From: a virus | Reading direction: 5' to 3' (one strand) | DNA: 64,000 nt | Virus record (IMG/VR): IMGVR_UViG_3300028783_000001 | Coordinates: 62,001 to 126,000 of that record | Shown here: positions 40,835 to 50,220 of the stretch, one piece after another | How positions within the stretch are numbered: the stretch's first letter is position 1 | How the letters are laid out: each line of letters starts with the position of its first letter | Position numbers and translations under genes: made by a program | The notes under the pieces: model-generated | The model's database searches: none | Told to the model about the DNA's origin: nothing | Seen by the model: only the letters and a program-made list of their open reading frames with translations

Positions 40835-42889
40835 CTACGCTGGTGGATTAAAGAGCCACGTCATCACAGCATCTGTCGGAAGTTCGGTATTCTGATTGAA
40901 TCCGTTTACGATGACGCGCTGCAACGTCCATTGACTAGTTACCGGTGCGTTATGAGGGTGTAAGATATTGCAGAAGGCGAAACCCGTGGGTATAGGCACC
41001 AAGAGGTCTTCATACCACCAATCAACATAGAGGCGTATTGTCTGAGTTGTTGAGTTTAATCTAAATCCAAAACACAGAGATGACGCTGCGTAGGCTATTA
41101 CTGGTGAAATAACTGTTGTAGTAACCCCAGAACCAACTACCTGGAAGCGAACAAGGTTGTCGCTGCTAATCCAGGCGATGATACGATCACCTAGCCGGTT
41201 ACGGAAGTCGAATAAAGTCTGATCTGATAATGACCACTCGGCAAACGATGGCATCGCTTGTATAAGCGCAAAACTAAATGGATAATTTAACTGAGTACCG
41301 TTACCAAGATCGAATGTGCTTTGGGCGTGAAGTATCGGAACGGTTGCTCCAGATAGAAAAGGTACGCTCGGAAATACAGAGTTTTCTACCTGTAAATTAT
41401 ACCACCATATAGTGTTGGTAGCGGTGCTGGTTCCGATCAGATCGTTGCCCCATGATGGGTAGATGGTAATATCACCACCAGTCATGACGGCCCAGATGGT
41501 TACAAATCCATCACCCATCATTTCAACGCCACACGCTACACCATTACTAGGATGAGCAACCCCAGAAACTAAATCGACGATTACCGAATCTACCCCCCGC
41601 TGTAGAGCAACATATTCTGACCCAGAACCAACCACGAGAGCTAGTGTCCAGGTAACCACATTTGTTCCAGTGATTACACCGGTCGTGTATATGGGTGCTT
41701 GATTAGTTGTGGTAAGAGTATACAAAAACTCTCCTGCCCACGAGGCCGCTCCAATTACTGTATTATTCGTCTTCGTCCATGATAGCGCTAGGGGATTGCT
41801 ACTGTTTGGCACATAGCCGTAGCGCGCAGGATTTATCAAGGCGCCATACTGACCTGGTAACCACCCAATGTAGTCTGAACAAGGCTCAGTAACAAAAGCG
41901 ACGTTGTTGTTTAGTGTGCTACCAACGATTGTCTGGTTTGATCCTACTGAAACCAACCCACCATCTGGTGCAGACACGAGCGGGCTCCAATCGACGTAGG
42001 GGCGTGCTGTAAATGCAAACTCCTCATCCACCTCACAACCAGCTACCATCATATTGACGGGCAACTCGCGCTGCGGGGCGTCGGGGAATAACAGTAACAC
42101 GTCCTCACTACGCTCGTATGGAAGCGGGCACAGCAGCAGCGTCATGACCTTGTCAGACGTCTGTATCGTGTCCTCGCTAGTCTCAAAGAACTGTAGGGAC
42201 ATGTAGAGTGGCCCTACGCGCAGCGTAACCTCTGTGGCGATCCACTCAAGCACGAGGTTGATTGGGGCCAGCTTGTAGAACACGTCGCGCAGTTCATTAA
42301 GGTCTACCGCCGCAACGTTTTTGGCAAACTCCTCGTAGAGCAGGCCGACGTGCGACGTGGGATAGTATGGACCAGGCGGCGAATCCCATAGCGACTTATT
42401 CTTGTTTGGAATCCAGTCCTGCGGATCAAACTCCTCATAGTCTTTTGTCCATAGTGGGATCATCTCCATCGGGACGCCGAGCGCGTAGCCGATGAAGCGC
42501 ACGAAGTCTTGAGGCCCATGGTTCTGCTCATAGAGCGAGATTGAGTAGAGTAGACGGTTGTAGTCGTCGTCAGTTAGATTTGTCGACCTCCAGTCGAGTC
42601 CCATCATCTTAAGTGTGATGACCTTCAAGACGGTGGAGATGTTTTCAGGTGAACGCGATAGCTCAAATGCGATTCGGTACTGCTCGAAGTAGTTGTAGAG
42701 GACTTGGCTTGTTACCGTAGCCATGTCATTCCAGGCCGGCCTGCTAGCCATGGATTCGGACAGCAGGTCGACTAGATTGAACCCCGCAGGGACGCCCTCT
42801 GGAACAACCACATCGATCCCATCGATAGGCAGCAACCCCTCCAAGTTTATGTCTGCACTAAATGGTGGATTAAAAGGGGAGCTGGTCAT
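40835..42889 (-). CDS. Baseplate wedge protein (gpI/gp7-like N-terminus), 684 aa
   Basis: ATG at 42889 after GTGAGGATAACATC. Residues about 35-215 are the helical part: ISTVLKVITLKMMGLDWRST, DDDYNRLLYSISLYEQNHGP, FVRFIGYALGVPMEMIPLW, consistent with phage tail protein I-type baseplate wedge proteins. The C-terminal 400 residues are beta-rich with a concanavalin-like look (WSLSDQTLFDFRNRLGDRII; LCFGFRLNSTTQTIRLYVDWW). Two genes downstream of gpJ-like, the usual position for gpI. Probably links the wedge to fibres. Confidence 0.7.
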   Translation of the reverse strand: MTSSPFNPPFSADINLEGLLPIDGIDVVVPEGVPAGFNLVDLLSESMASRPAWNDMATVTSQVLYNYFEQYRIAFELSRSPENISTVLKVITLKMMGLDWRSTNLTDDDYNRLLYSISLYEQNHGPQDFVRFIGYALGVPMEMIPLWTKDYEEFDPQDWIPNKNKSLWDSPPGPYYPTSHVGLLYEEFAKNVAAVDLNELRDVFYKLAPINLVLEWIATEVTLRVGPLYMSLQFFETSEDTIQTSDKVMTLLLCPLPYERSEDVLLLFPDAPQRELPVNMMVAGCEVDEEFAFTARPYVDWSPLVSAPDGGLVSVGSNQTIVGSTLNNNVAFVTEPCSDYIGWLPGQYGALINPARYGYVPNSSNPLALSWTKTNNTVIGAASWAGEFLYTLTTTNQAPIYTTGVITGTNVVTWTLALVVGSGSEYVALQRGVDSVIVDLVSGVAHPSNGVACGVEMMGDGFVTIWAVMTGGDITIYPSWGNDLIGTSTATNTIWWYNLQVENSVFPSVPFLSGATVPILHAQSTFDLGNGTQLNYPFSFALIQAMPSFAEWSLSDQTLFDFRNRLGDRIIAWISSDNLVRFQVVGSGVTTTVISPVIAYAASSLCFGFRLNSTTQTIRLYVDWWYEDLLVPIPTGFAFCNILHPHNAPVTSQWTLQRVIVNGFNQNTELPTDAVMTWLFNPPA

Positions 42890-42899
42890 GATGTTATCC

Positions 42900-44783
42900 T
42901 CACGCCTTAATGCTGCCACCTAGTGCGGCAAATTCGGCTTCCATTTTGGACCAGTTGAGACCATAAGTTTCCTCAGCTAGTCCGCTGGCAATGGCGTCTT
43001 TTGAGATGCACGTCCACAGCTCTCCACCTACGGAGTTTGCACAATACTCCTCGACGGCTGCCCACGTGATGGTGCCAATAATGCCCCACGTGTCGATGAT
43101 GATTCCGACGTCGTTGTATCCGAGCCCTACGAAGCAGTTATGAACAAATACTCCTGCTGATAAAGCGAAGTTGTGATGTCCTATTACAGTCATATCATAA
43201 ACATCTTGCTTACCTGCTGGTACTACTGATAAAACTTTATGGTTTCGATATTCTTTGGCCGCTCGTGCTAATTTAATGTTATTTCGTCTAGCTTTTCGTT
43301 GCTCTTCTGTTACAGGTAGTTTTGCAGCAGCTATTGATCCTTTTTTAGCGTTTGCTACTAGAGTTGCACGATATTCTGGATCAGAGTCAATCTTGCGTCT
43401 TAACCCATCTGCAGCTTTGTATTTATTCGCTTCTATAAAAGCTGGGTCCTTACATAGTTTGGCCAACTTCTTACCATTTTTTCGCTGCATCTTTTTCAAC
43501 TTGTCAGGATCCATTCCTGGGAAGCCACCACCATTTTCAATATTCCTCTTACCACGTGCGCTAGCGGTGGACCTCAGCCGGGCGGTTTGTACCGCGCGCC
43601 ACTCTGGATCAGCCCATAGATTCTTCATCAATTCGCTGCTCTTTTTTCTGCCTTTGTCGCTTTTGGCGTAAGACTTGAGAACTCCAGCTGTCTGCTGATG
43701 TAAAATAGAGTGCTCCTCACGAGACATGATTACTAGATTGCTGGGATCATTGTTGTTCTTGTCAAAATCCCAGTGGTGGATGTCCATACCCTTCGGAGGA
43801 TTATAGACTTTCTTGGCCACTCTAATGTAGGTCTTACCCCACTTACCGTTTGCCGGATTGTAGAACCTTTCATAACCTCTCTCATTGTACTCGCGATACA
43901 GCGGCATCAGACTAGTACCTGGTGTCATCTCAGAGGCTTTGATATAAGTCTTGTCGCGTAGCATGAACAAGTGATCTGGTGTACATTTAATCACCTCACC
44001 ATTGTCTAGCGTTACCTTTACGATATCAGCACGACTGCGCGTCTTTCTTACACTATGTGCTAGACCAGGTACCACGTTGCCTTTGTCGTCACAGCTATAT
44101 ACCCAGAATTTGTCACCATATTTTCCTGTTGCGAGTTCTTTGAACGACACCTCATTACCATTCAGTAGCGAGACCTTCGTATCTGATGTAAAACAGTGAC
44201 CGTTATTTTCGTCTGCATTGCCGGCTACGTCCCACGTAAACCCATCAGCTTCTGGGAATGGCTTGATCCACTCGTCTGGCATCTCAACACCAAAATAGAC
44301 GTTGCCGAATAGAGCGATTGCCTGCTTAATCTCCACGATATTTCTAGAGTTTACAGCCATAAACCCGGCGATCTTATGCGACGCATCCGCGAGCAAGCCA
44401 TTATTCTTCCAGAAGTTTAATACCTCCTGCTCATCCCCACCCTGATCGGTACTAGCGTCGCCAGGAACATAGCCAGTCGATGCAGAGTAGAATGGTATGT
44501 ACTGGGCGTCGGTCCAGAGGATTGTTCCGCCCGCATTCATGATCAGTGATCCAGCTATGTGAAATGCGCCGGCGGTGGTACAATCACTCAAAACGTCGTT
44601 GCCCAGCACCTGTGCGAGCATTGTCTTGCAACACTTCGTATAGTCTACAGCGGCCGGTGGTGGTGGCAAAATTTCAGCAGGCTCAGATAGGAAGTTGTAT
44701 AGGTGAAGGCGAGGCTTCTTGACCAATGGGCGAACGCGACCCATCTTGAAAGTTTGTCCTGTGGAATTTGTGATGATCTTCAT
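42900..44783 (-). CDS. Papain-like cysteine peptidase fold protein interrupted by an intein, 627 aa
   Basis: Extein residues 1-196 plus 550-627 (274 aa after splicing). LGNDVLSDCTTAGAFHIAGS carries the presumed nucleophile Cys68. The spliced junction ENNGH-CFVGLGYNDVGIII plus DTWG gives the His and Asn/Asp-type region of C1-like folds (GH-xxxxxGY...xxWG). Residues 197-549 are an HNH intein. The gene sits between the gpJ- and gpI-like baseplate genes. A role in processing a tail protein or in cell entry is inferred; catalysis is plausible because Cys and His are both kept. Confidence 0.8.
   Translation of the reverse strand: MKIITNSTGQTFKMGRVRPLVKKPRLHLYNFLSEPAEILPPPPAAVDYTKCCKTMLAQVLGNDVLSDCTTAGAFHIAGSLIMNAGGTILWTDAQYIPFYSASTGYVPGDASTDQGGDEQEVLNFWKNNGLLADASHKIAGFMAVNSRNIVEIKQAIALFGNVYFGVEMPDEWIKPFPEADGFTWDVAGNADENNGHCFTSDTKVSLLNGNEVSFKELATGKYGDKFWVYSCDDKGNVVPGLAHSVRKTRSRADIVKVTLDNGEVIKCTPDHLFMLRDKTYIKASEMTPGTSLMPLYREYNERGYERFYNPANGKWGKTYIRVAKKVYNPPKGMDIHHWDFDKNNNDPSNLVIMSREEHSILHQQTAGVLKSYAKSDKGRKKSSELMKNLWADPEWRAVQTARLRSTASARGKRNIENGGGFPGMDPDKLKKMQRKNGKKLAKLCKDPAFIEANKYKAADGLRRKIDSDPEYRATLVANAKKGSIAAAKLPVTEEQRKARRNNIKLARAAKEYRNHKVLSVVPAGKQDVYDMTVIGHHNFALSAGVFVHNCFVGLGYNDVGIIIDTWGIIGTITWAAVEEYCANSVGGELWTCISKDAIASGLAEETYGLNWSKMEAEFAALGGSIKA
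43137..44195 (-). mobile_element. HNH-containing intein, 353 aa
   Basis: Starts with Cys197 (block A CFTSDTKVSLLNG), block B CTPDHLFML (T..H), and ends DVYDMTVIGHHNFALSAGVF-VHN (blocks F and G), then Cys550 as the +1 nucleophile. An HNH domain occupies about residues 334-363 (DIHHWDFDKNNNDPSNL, EEHSILH). It is followed by repeats like NUMOD3 DNA-binding motifs (KGRKKSSELMKNLWADPEWR). All splicing residues are intact, so it should splice and could home. Confidence 0.93.
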
Positions 44784-44793
44784 GGTGTGCTCC

Positions 44794-46314
44794 TTAGCTA
44801 CGTGGATTTGATGGGGAGATTATAGGTTGACCAACTATTACATCCAGCGACGCGGCGCTACTCTTCCTCGTAGTGTAGGCGGCGGTAATTGGGCATGAAT
44901 CTAGCACGAAGTATTGCGTGGGCGCGAGGGTGATTGCATCAGCGGGGCAGCTAACCGTATCGAGCAGCGGTCCCGTTTCATTTGGCGCTGCCTGGTAGGT
45001 GCATGCCTCCATCACAGCGACGATTATATCCGAGTATGCATAGCTACCGCCTAGCGACCCAGCCTGTACCGCGAAGAATGCCGTTACCGCTGCCTGCGTC
45101 AGACTGGTTACCGAGTTTAGGTCGGCAATGGACAGCGCAGCAATGGAGACCGGCAGGGTTATGTGCACCGGCGTCGGATCGAGCCTGACGAGCCAGAACC
45201 CAGCGCACGTGCGTTCCGACTCCATGAAGTTTTTGAAGTTTAGCCACTGCAAGGGAGACCACGGCGTAGTCGTTATCAGCGTAACGGTGAGCACGTTCAT
45301 CCACCGCAGATCGCTCGGGTTAATCTCTGCCTGTCCCTGAAACAGAGCGTCGACCACGCCGGGATACTGAAGGGCCTCGGCACGACAGTCATCGCGCGTC
45401 ACCGCACGCTGGTTGTTGGCTGCACCTCCTGGACCGATGGCCTTATAAAATGATGGCGGCGGAGCATCTTGGTTTGCCGTGGGAAATGATGAACTCGTTA
45501 CCGTCGCCACGACGGCATAGCCAGCTGCAGTGGCGGTGGAACCGACTGGGGGTGGCGTAGACGTCTTCTGCGCTGTATCAAGAACCGTATAACCAAACGT
45601 GAGCGTCCCTGCGGCTGGGAGCCCAGCATAGTTGCCGTCACCAAACTTACACTCCACTCGTCCGTCTGGAATTGTACTGGCAAAGAAGGTAGTGGATCCA
45701 GACGGCTCGCGCCAGAGCCCTGTAGTTATTGGGGTCCACGTTACTCCGCTGGAGTCGACCATCCACAAATCGTCGTTGCTTATGTTCCACAATCCAGATG
45801 ATCCGAGGATGAACGACTGGAATGCGGAGCCATCGCTAGTATGCGTCTCGGTGGTAACAAGCCCACGATTTAGCGTTGTGGATACCGCCGCGCCTGATGC
45901 CGATAGGGTAAACGCCACACGGTTTACAAATGGCTGACCGTTGATGTTCCACTGAGTGTAGGCGGGAATGGCGAGCGAATTTAGCGACGAGTCGGTTCGC
46001 GTTACCGATAGCTGAATCTGACCAGCCCGCGCGCGAATTGGGTTGATTCCCTGTAACCGTGCTGCACGAAGGATTGCACTGGGCGACCTCGCCGTGTCTG
46101 GGTAGTTTTCCTGCAGTGAACGTGCCAGCGCACCCTGGTTCATGGAACCTACGCTGGCAATCCATCGTATGATTGCTGACCCGGTTCCTGCGGGAGCGAG
46201 GTTCGTCCAGCTACCAGACGGTGCAGCGATTAGATCAGACTCTAATGCGGCTTGAATGCCGTAGTAGTCGGTTACGATTGGACTCAAGACTAGTGGTGGA
46301 GGTGTGCTTGCCAT
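44794..46314 (-). CDS. Baseplate J/gp6-like wedge protein, 506 aa
   Basis: Matches the Baseplate_J family: helical N-terminus (IIRWIASVGSMNQGALARSL), RLQGINPIRARAGQIQL, WNINGQPFVNRVAFTLSASG, GRVECKFGDGNYAGLPAAG, and NNQRAVTRDDCRAEALQYPG in the core, then a C-terminal domain with TPVHITLPVSIAAL. It forms the wedge that connects the central hub to the fibres. Directly follows the gp25-like gene, as in other contractile phages. Confidence 0.9.
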   Translation of the reverse strand: MASTPPPLVLSPIVTDYYGIQAALESDLIAAPSGSWTNLAPAGTGSAIIRWIASVGSMNQGALARSLQENYPDTARSPSAILRAARLQGINPIRARAGQIQLSVTRTDSSLNSLAIPAYTQWNINGQPFVNRVAFTLSASGAAVSTTLNRGLVTTETHTSDGSAFQSFILGSSGLWNISNDDLWMVDSSGVTWTPITTGLWREPSGSTTFFASTIPDGRVECKFGDGNYAGLPAAGTLTFGYTVLDTAQKTSTPPPVGSTATAAGYAVVATVTSSSFPTANQDAPPPSFYKAIGPGGAANNQRAVTRDDCRAEALQYPGVVDALFQGQAEINPSDLRWMNVLTVTLITTTPWSPLQWLNFKNFMESERTCAGFWLVRLDPTPVHITLPVSIAALSIADLNSVTSLTQAAVTAFFAVQAGSLGGSYAYSDIIVAVMEACTYQAAPNETGPLLDTVSCPADAITLAPTQYFVLDSCPITAAYTTRKSSAASLDVIVGQPIISPSNPRS

Positions 46315-46326
46315 GTGAGATACCTC

Positions 46327-46731
46327 TTATGAAAAATTGATCTCCACGGGAATCACGCGCCCGTTGATTATCACGCCAACAGAGATGCCTATTATGCGGT
46401 TAGCTGATGACACGAACACGTGGGAGTTTGGAAGAGACATCTGGAACTGTGGTATGTTGGCCTTAAACGCGTTGAACACGTCTAGGAGACATAGCTGCTC
46501 GACGGCCTCAGTGAATAGCGAAAATACATACTTCTGCAGGTTCGATCCATAGGTGGGGTTTCCAGGCTCATCCCCAATAAACGTTGTCAAAACATTATAG
46601 ACGTCACCGATGATAACCGCCTCAGCCTCTGATATGATTATGTCCGACGATCCAAACGAGTAGCTGTAGTTGATGTCGGTAAGTCGATTTAGTGACGGGA
46701 TTAGAGGTAGTGCGCCGAGGTCAGCTGCCAT
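46327..46731 (-). CDS. Baseplate wedge gp25/GPW-like protein, 134 aa
   Basis: Hallmark EPGNPTYGSNLQKYVF (the EPR-type core motif of gp25 lysozyme-fold proteins) follows VIIGDVYNVLTTFIGD; the C-terminus has RIIGISVGVIINGRVIPVEI. Gp25 proteins join the sheath to the baseplate wedge and nucleate sheath assembly. Between the spike and gpJ genes, the normal position. Confidence 0.92.
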   Translation of the reverse strand: MAADLGALPLIPSLNRLTDINYSYSFGSSDIIISEAEAVIIGDVYNVLTTFIGDEPGNPTYGSNLQKYVFSLFTEAVEQLCLLDVFNAFKANIPQFQMSLPNSHVFVSSANRIIGISVGVIINGRVIPVEINFS

Positions 46732-46750
46732 GATAATCTCCTACGTTTTG

Positions 46751-47950
46751 TTATCCTGAAGATCCACCACTAGAGCCGCCACTTGCCCCACTACCGGAAC
46801 CGCTGGATCCATCCTCAGTCTCTGGTGGATCTTTCGCCTGAGATAGCGTTGGACGAGTCCCCTGCTCAGGTGCCTTCTGCGACTTGAAATCGGCTGATGC
46901 CTTGCTAGGCTGTCCACCACCACCGAGCACTATCGCAACGCTGGATGTAATATTTGGCGCGGCAATCTTGACGGCTGATCCGCCGATAAGGTTCAGCGTT
47001 CCCTTCGCTGATACCGTCACATCTGAACCGCCGACGACACTTAGCTTGTCCTTGCTCTGCACCGTCATTGCACCACCCGACGCGACGTTGGCCTTACCTT
47101 TGGCAACTACTGATAGATCACCACCAACACTTGCAGTGAAGTTGCCGTCGACGTAGAGCGTATGGTCACCAAACACAACCATGGTGAAGCCCTTTGGCCA
47201 CTTAGACTTTGCGTCCTGACTACCCTGCGTCTTGGTTCCACCGTTAACGAGGAAGTAGACGTTGCCTTCGCCGTCAATCTGGTATGTGCCGCGCCCGCAG
47301 TGAGTGCGCTCTATACAGTCAGTCTTGTTGTCGACGCCCCAGAAGTTTCCAGATGGATCGACCTTACCCCACGCCTGCGGATACGACTTCTCATATGCTC
47401 CACCGCTACTGCCAGTTTTGCATGAGCTACCAAAGGCCCAACCAGGAAGCTGCTGGTTGCTACCAGACCCCGAACTTGAGCTGGAACTAGAGGAATCGCT
47501 ACTGGAAGATCCTGATGTAGAGGAGCTACCTGAGCCTGATCCACCACCAGAACTCGTCATATCTCCGCTGCTCGTATTCTTACTGTCCCACTTGGTAAAG
47601 TCGGGCATCTTGGTATTTTGGTTTTGCACACCACCAATATAGCGTCCGTGGTATCGTGAGTCATCCTCGAAGTGAACCCATACCTTGGTGCCTACTGGAG
47701 GGATAGCGCCGTGGAAGCCGACATTGTTGGTGCCGCCGTACTGCGGTAAGTTTCCCGGTTCATACCAGGGGAGGTCATTATCGCTCTCTATATCATCATC
47801 CAGGTCAGGGATGCGAACCTTGATGCGCTGCTGCTCCTGATTGACCTTTTCCTGATCCTGCGAGTCGTCATTGTTGACTACGAATCCCTGTAGACGCGTG
47901 CCGGCGAGGTTACGACCGGAGAGTAGACGTGTTGGGTTTGCGAAGCTCAT
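46751..47950 (-). CDS. Baseplate spike, gp5/VgrG-type OB-fold protein, 399 aa
   Basis: Residues about 45-120 form the OB-fold: VKVRIPDLDDDIESDNDLPW, FHGAIPPVGTKVWVHFED, GRYIGGVQNQN. A Ser/Gly linker (GSGSSSTSGSSSSDSSS) leads to a beta-helix-like domain (HTLYVDGNFTASVGGDLSVV; KGKANVASGGAMTVQSKDKL) as in gp5 and VgrG spikes. No lysozyme domain is inserted, unlike T4 gp5. The C-terminus is again Ser/Gly-rich (DGSSGSGSGASGG) without an obvious PAAR tip. Forms the membrane-piercing spike on the gpD-like hub. Confidence 0.88.
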   Translation of the reverse strand: MSFANPTRLLSGRNLAGTRLQGFVVNNDDSQDQEKVNQEQQRIKVRIPDLDDDIESDNDLPWYEPGNLPQYGGTNNVGFHGAIPPVGTKVWVHFEDDSRYHGRYIGGVQNQNTKMPDFTKWDSKNTSSGDMTSSGGGSGSGSSSTSGSSSSDSSSSSSSSGSGSNQQLPGWAFGSSCKTGSSGGAYEKSYPQAWGKVDPSGNFWGVDNKTDCIERTHCGRGTYQIDGEGNVYFLVNGGTKTQGSQDAKSKWPKGFTMVVFGDHTLYVDGNFTASVGGDLSVVAKGKANVASGGAMTVQSKDKLSVVGGSDVTVSAKGTLNLIGGSAVKIAAPNITSSVAIVLGGGGQPSKASADFKSQKAPEQGTRPTLSQAKDPPETEDGSSGSGSGASGGSSGGSSG

Positions 47951-47951
47951 T

Positions 47952-49085
47952 CTATGCTCCCGTAAACTGAGCGTTTATGCCCTGGCTGATTAGCACAAAC
48001 TTCTCCCGATAGCTGCCCTTAGACATGTGCCTCGATATTGAGCTGACCTTATACATACCGCTATAGGCGGTGTTAATCGTTCCATCGCTCTGCGCAAGAG
48101 TTACCTTCACGTCATCCAACAACTTGTAAGTCGTTTGCTGACCCGTCATAGCATGTACCGTGGTCGTAAACGCCGCCTGCGCCTTGAGGTTGTTGTGAGC
48201 GGCCTGCGCGTAGTTTGCGTGCGTATTACCCACGTTTGGCGGATGATAGAGCGAGCGGACTAGACCTACGGCCGAAGATGCAGCTGAGCTAATTCCGATA
48301 TTGGATGTCTGGGATGTAATGTTCATTCCGAGAAATCTGTTGAGCGTCCCGTCTAGCTGTTCCTGCATTACCTTGTAGCCGTAGTTGACCCACGTGTTGA
48401 AGAACATCGCATCGGAGTGAGCACGATAGTCGTAGATTAGTATGTCACCTGTCGCAGCGAATGGTAGCGAGGCCATCGGTGTTCCACTACTTCCCTGCTT
48501 TAGAATATCCTTCATGCGCAGCTGCCACTGGCCATTTTGACTAGTGACAGCTAGCATTGGAGAGGCCCCTGAACCCATCCATGAGTGGTCTTGAAGGTCG
48601 CGCGCGAACTGATGCAGCGTCTTGCTGTTTGGCAACCACGTCATCTTATCCTGGGTTGCGTCGATGTCAGTAAGATTGATTCCACCGGCCTGGGCTAGCT
48701 GAGGCAGCACGTCGGATACGTTGCCGATAAAACGCTTGGTGTTAATCTTGGAGATCCACGGAAGCACGTCTGCCACGCCCGATATGGTAGCTGTCTCTCC
48801 AGCGACGTTTGCGGCGGAGTCTGCAAGCGACCACTGTAGGAAGTTGTAGGTCACGGGGGCGTTATGACCATCGCCCATGATCACCTGTATCTTCGAGCCG
48901 TCGGTAAACGCCCCAGCGGCGACCGCCTTGCGTCGCGCGTCTAAAAACGTCATTGATACGGTTGGCGCGGCGGACGTGGTATTGTCGATGATCGTGCACG
49001 ACTTTAGACCGTCTGATCCCAGCAACATATCCATGCCATTGATGAGCAGTCCAAATTCCCCCGTGTCGACGTTGCGAAAAGTCAT
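47952..49085 (-). CDS. Baseplate hub, gpD/gp27-like protein, 377 aa
   Basis: Starts MTFRNVDTGEFGLLINGMDM, continues with TVSMTFLDARRKAVAAGAFT and GVADVLPWISKINTKRFIGN, with ARDLQDHSWMGSG and the C-terminal HMSKGSYREKFVLISQGINA. Size, order (directly before the spike) and the layout of domains match late control protein D/gp27, which is the trimeric hub between tube and spike. The assignment rests mainly on position and general pattern. Confidence 0.8.
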   Translation of the reverse strand: MTFRNVDTGEFGLLINGMDMLLGSDGLKSCTIIDNTTSAAPTVSMTFLDARRKAVAAGAFTDGSKIQVIMGDGHNAPVTYNFLQWSLADSAANVAGETATISGVADVLPWISKINTKRFIGNVSDVLPQLAQAGGINLTDIDATQDKMTWLPNSKTLHQFARDLQDHSWMGSGASPMLAVTSQNGQWQLRMKDILKQGSSGTPMASLPFAATGDILIYDYRAHSDAMFFNTWVNYGYKVMQEQLDGTLNRFLGMNITSQTSNIGISSAASSAVGLVRSLYHPPNVGNTHANYAQAAHNNLKAQAAFTTTVHAMTGQQTTYKLLDDVKVTLAQSDGTINTAYSGMYKVSSISRHMSKGSYREKFVLISQGINAQFTGA

Positions 49086-49095
49086 TTGTAGCGCC

Positions 49096-49500
49096 TCATA
49101 TCGTGATCACGGTACCGATCTGAACACCGGCGGGCGGAACCAGCGTCTTCAGATAGGCATCGATTGCGGTCTTCTGCGGTAGGCGCAAAAACATCCCTGG
49201 ACGTAGCTGCATCGGCGACGATAGCCCGTTGTAGGCAAGCAGGATCAGCCACATGTTCTGCACCCCATAGTGGGTGTAGCAAAACGTCGTAATCTTTCCG
49301 CCGCGCCACACCACAGGAGTCCATGAGGTGAGGCTCTGCAGCAGGTCGAGGAAGCGCTGGTCCAACGCGTCTACTAGCCAGTTGGTGGTTCCGGGGCGAA
49401 TCAGTTCATCCATTGGGGTTGTCGCATCTACAGTCGCGACTATCGACGATAGCTCGTAGGTGGGATCATAGCCCGGTGGAAGGGGAGTCTTATATGCCAT
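49096..49500 (-). CDS. LysM-domain tail protein (gp53/gpX-like), 134 aa
   Basis: N-terminal part includes RPGTTNWLVDALDQRFLDLL. The C-terminal half has GKITTFCYTHYGVQNMWLIL, then LAYNGLSSPMQLRPGMFLRL, which is a LysM-like domain (xxYGxxxxWxxIxxxNxLxxPxxLxPGxxLxIP) as in tail protein X and T4 gp53. In contractile tails this subunit ties the hub to the wedge. Placed immediately upstream of the gpD-like gene. Confidence 0.8.
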   Translation of the reverse strand: MAYKTPLPPGYDPTYELSSIVATVDATTPMDELIRPGTTNWLVDALDQRFLDLLQSLTSWTPVVWRGGKITTFCYTHYGVQNMWLILLAYNGLSSPMQLRPGMFLRLPQKTAIDAYLKTLVPPAGVQIGTVITI

Positions 49501-49512
49501 CGTGAGCCTCCC

Positions 49513-50202
49513 TTACGTTGCGCCAGCTGACGGCTGAACACCAGCCGCTAGCTTGAAGTAGGATAGAATTTCTGTTTGGTCAGGGATCGTATAGCTCATC
49601 AGTCCGACGTTTACGTTTGCCGCAACAGGATAACCACTCGTCTCAAACCTATTCTCAAACTCCCAGTCAAGCGTCGTCGGCACTAGACCGGTGATTATCA
49701 TTAGCTTTCCTACCGCTATGGTAATCATACCGCGAGCACTGTTTCCAGAGTTCCAGTATTCTAGCGGAGTAGGTCCTGGAGGCATCATGAATAGCGATCC
49801 GATAATGCTGGTGCCGATACTGTCACCAGTTCCCCGCATCGGTGAGTACATCTGTATCAAATTCTCTACTGGTGCTAGGACGTCGTTGGCCGGATTGTCC
49901 CATGCATCGAATCGCAGGCTCAAGTTTATGTCCAGCCCATTTGATCCACGCCACACGTGCGACGTGAGGAAGTTTGGTAGGAAGTTGTTACCTGAGAATA
50001 TCTGGCCTAAGTTGGCGGCGTTTGCGAGTGCGGAACCAACGACTCCACTATCACCTGATATTCCAATGGCCTCTAGGATGTTGACCCAGCGGTTGTCAAT
50101 CTTCAGCGTCAGCTTCGCCTGCGCGTTTGCCTGAACTGTGAGCCCAGATCCATTCTGCTGGATAGTGATTAAATATGAAGCATTCTGTCCTAATGCGGCC
50201 AT
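49513..50202 (-). CDS. Baseplate/tail-tube initiator-like structural protein, 229 aa
   Basis: Mixed beta protein: ASYLITIQQNGSGLTVQANA, LSLRFDAWDNPANDVLAPVE, MMPPGPTPLEYWNSGNSAR, MITIAVGKLMIITGLVPTTL, FETSGYPVAANVNVGLMSYT. Located between the tape-measure/tail-lysin proteins and the LysM protein, where contractile phages place gp48/gp54-like tube-baseplate connectors. Not a certain match; the role is inferred from synteny. Confidence 0.6.
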   Translation of the reverse strand: MAALGQNASYLITIQQNGSGLTVQANAQAKLTLKIDNRWVNILEAIGISGDSGVVGSALANAANLGQIFSGNNFLPNFLTSHVWRGSNGLDINLSLRFDAWDNPANDVLAPVENLIQMYSPMRGTGDSIGTSIIGSLFMMPPGPTPLEYWNSGNSARGMITIAVGKLMIITGLVPTTLDWEFENRFETSGYPVAANVNVGLMSYTIPDQTEILSYFKLAAGVQPSAGAT

Positions 50203-50220
50203 GTGATGAGTATCCTGTTA

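Noticed and set aside
42900-44783. Reading the intein-containing gene as a separate HNH endonuclease gene
   Set aside because: The frame is continuous with both exteins and the splicing motifs are at exact positions, so it is an intein, not a free-standing gene.
49082-49324. Short overlapping frame beside the LysM gene
   Set aside because: It reads in the same direction but in a different frame, lies inside the LysM-domain gene, and has no motif or ribosome site.
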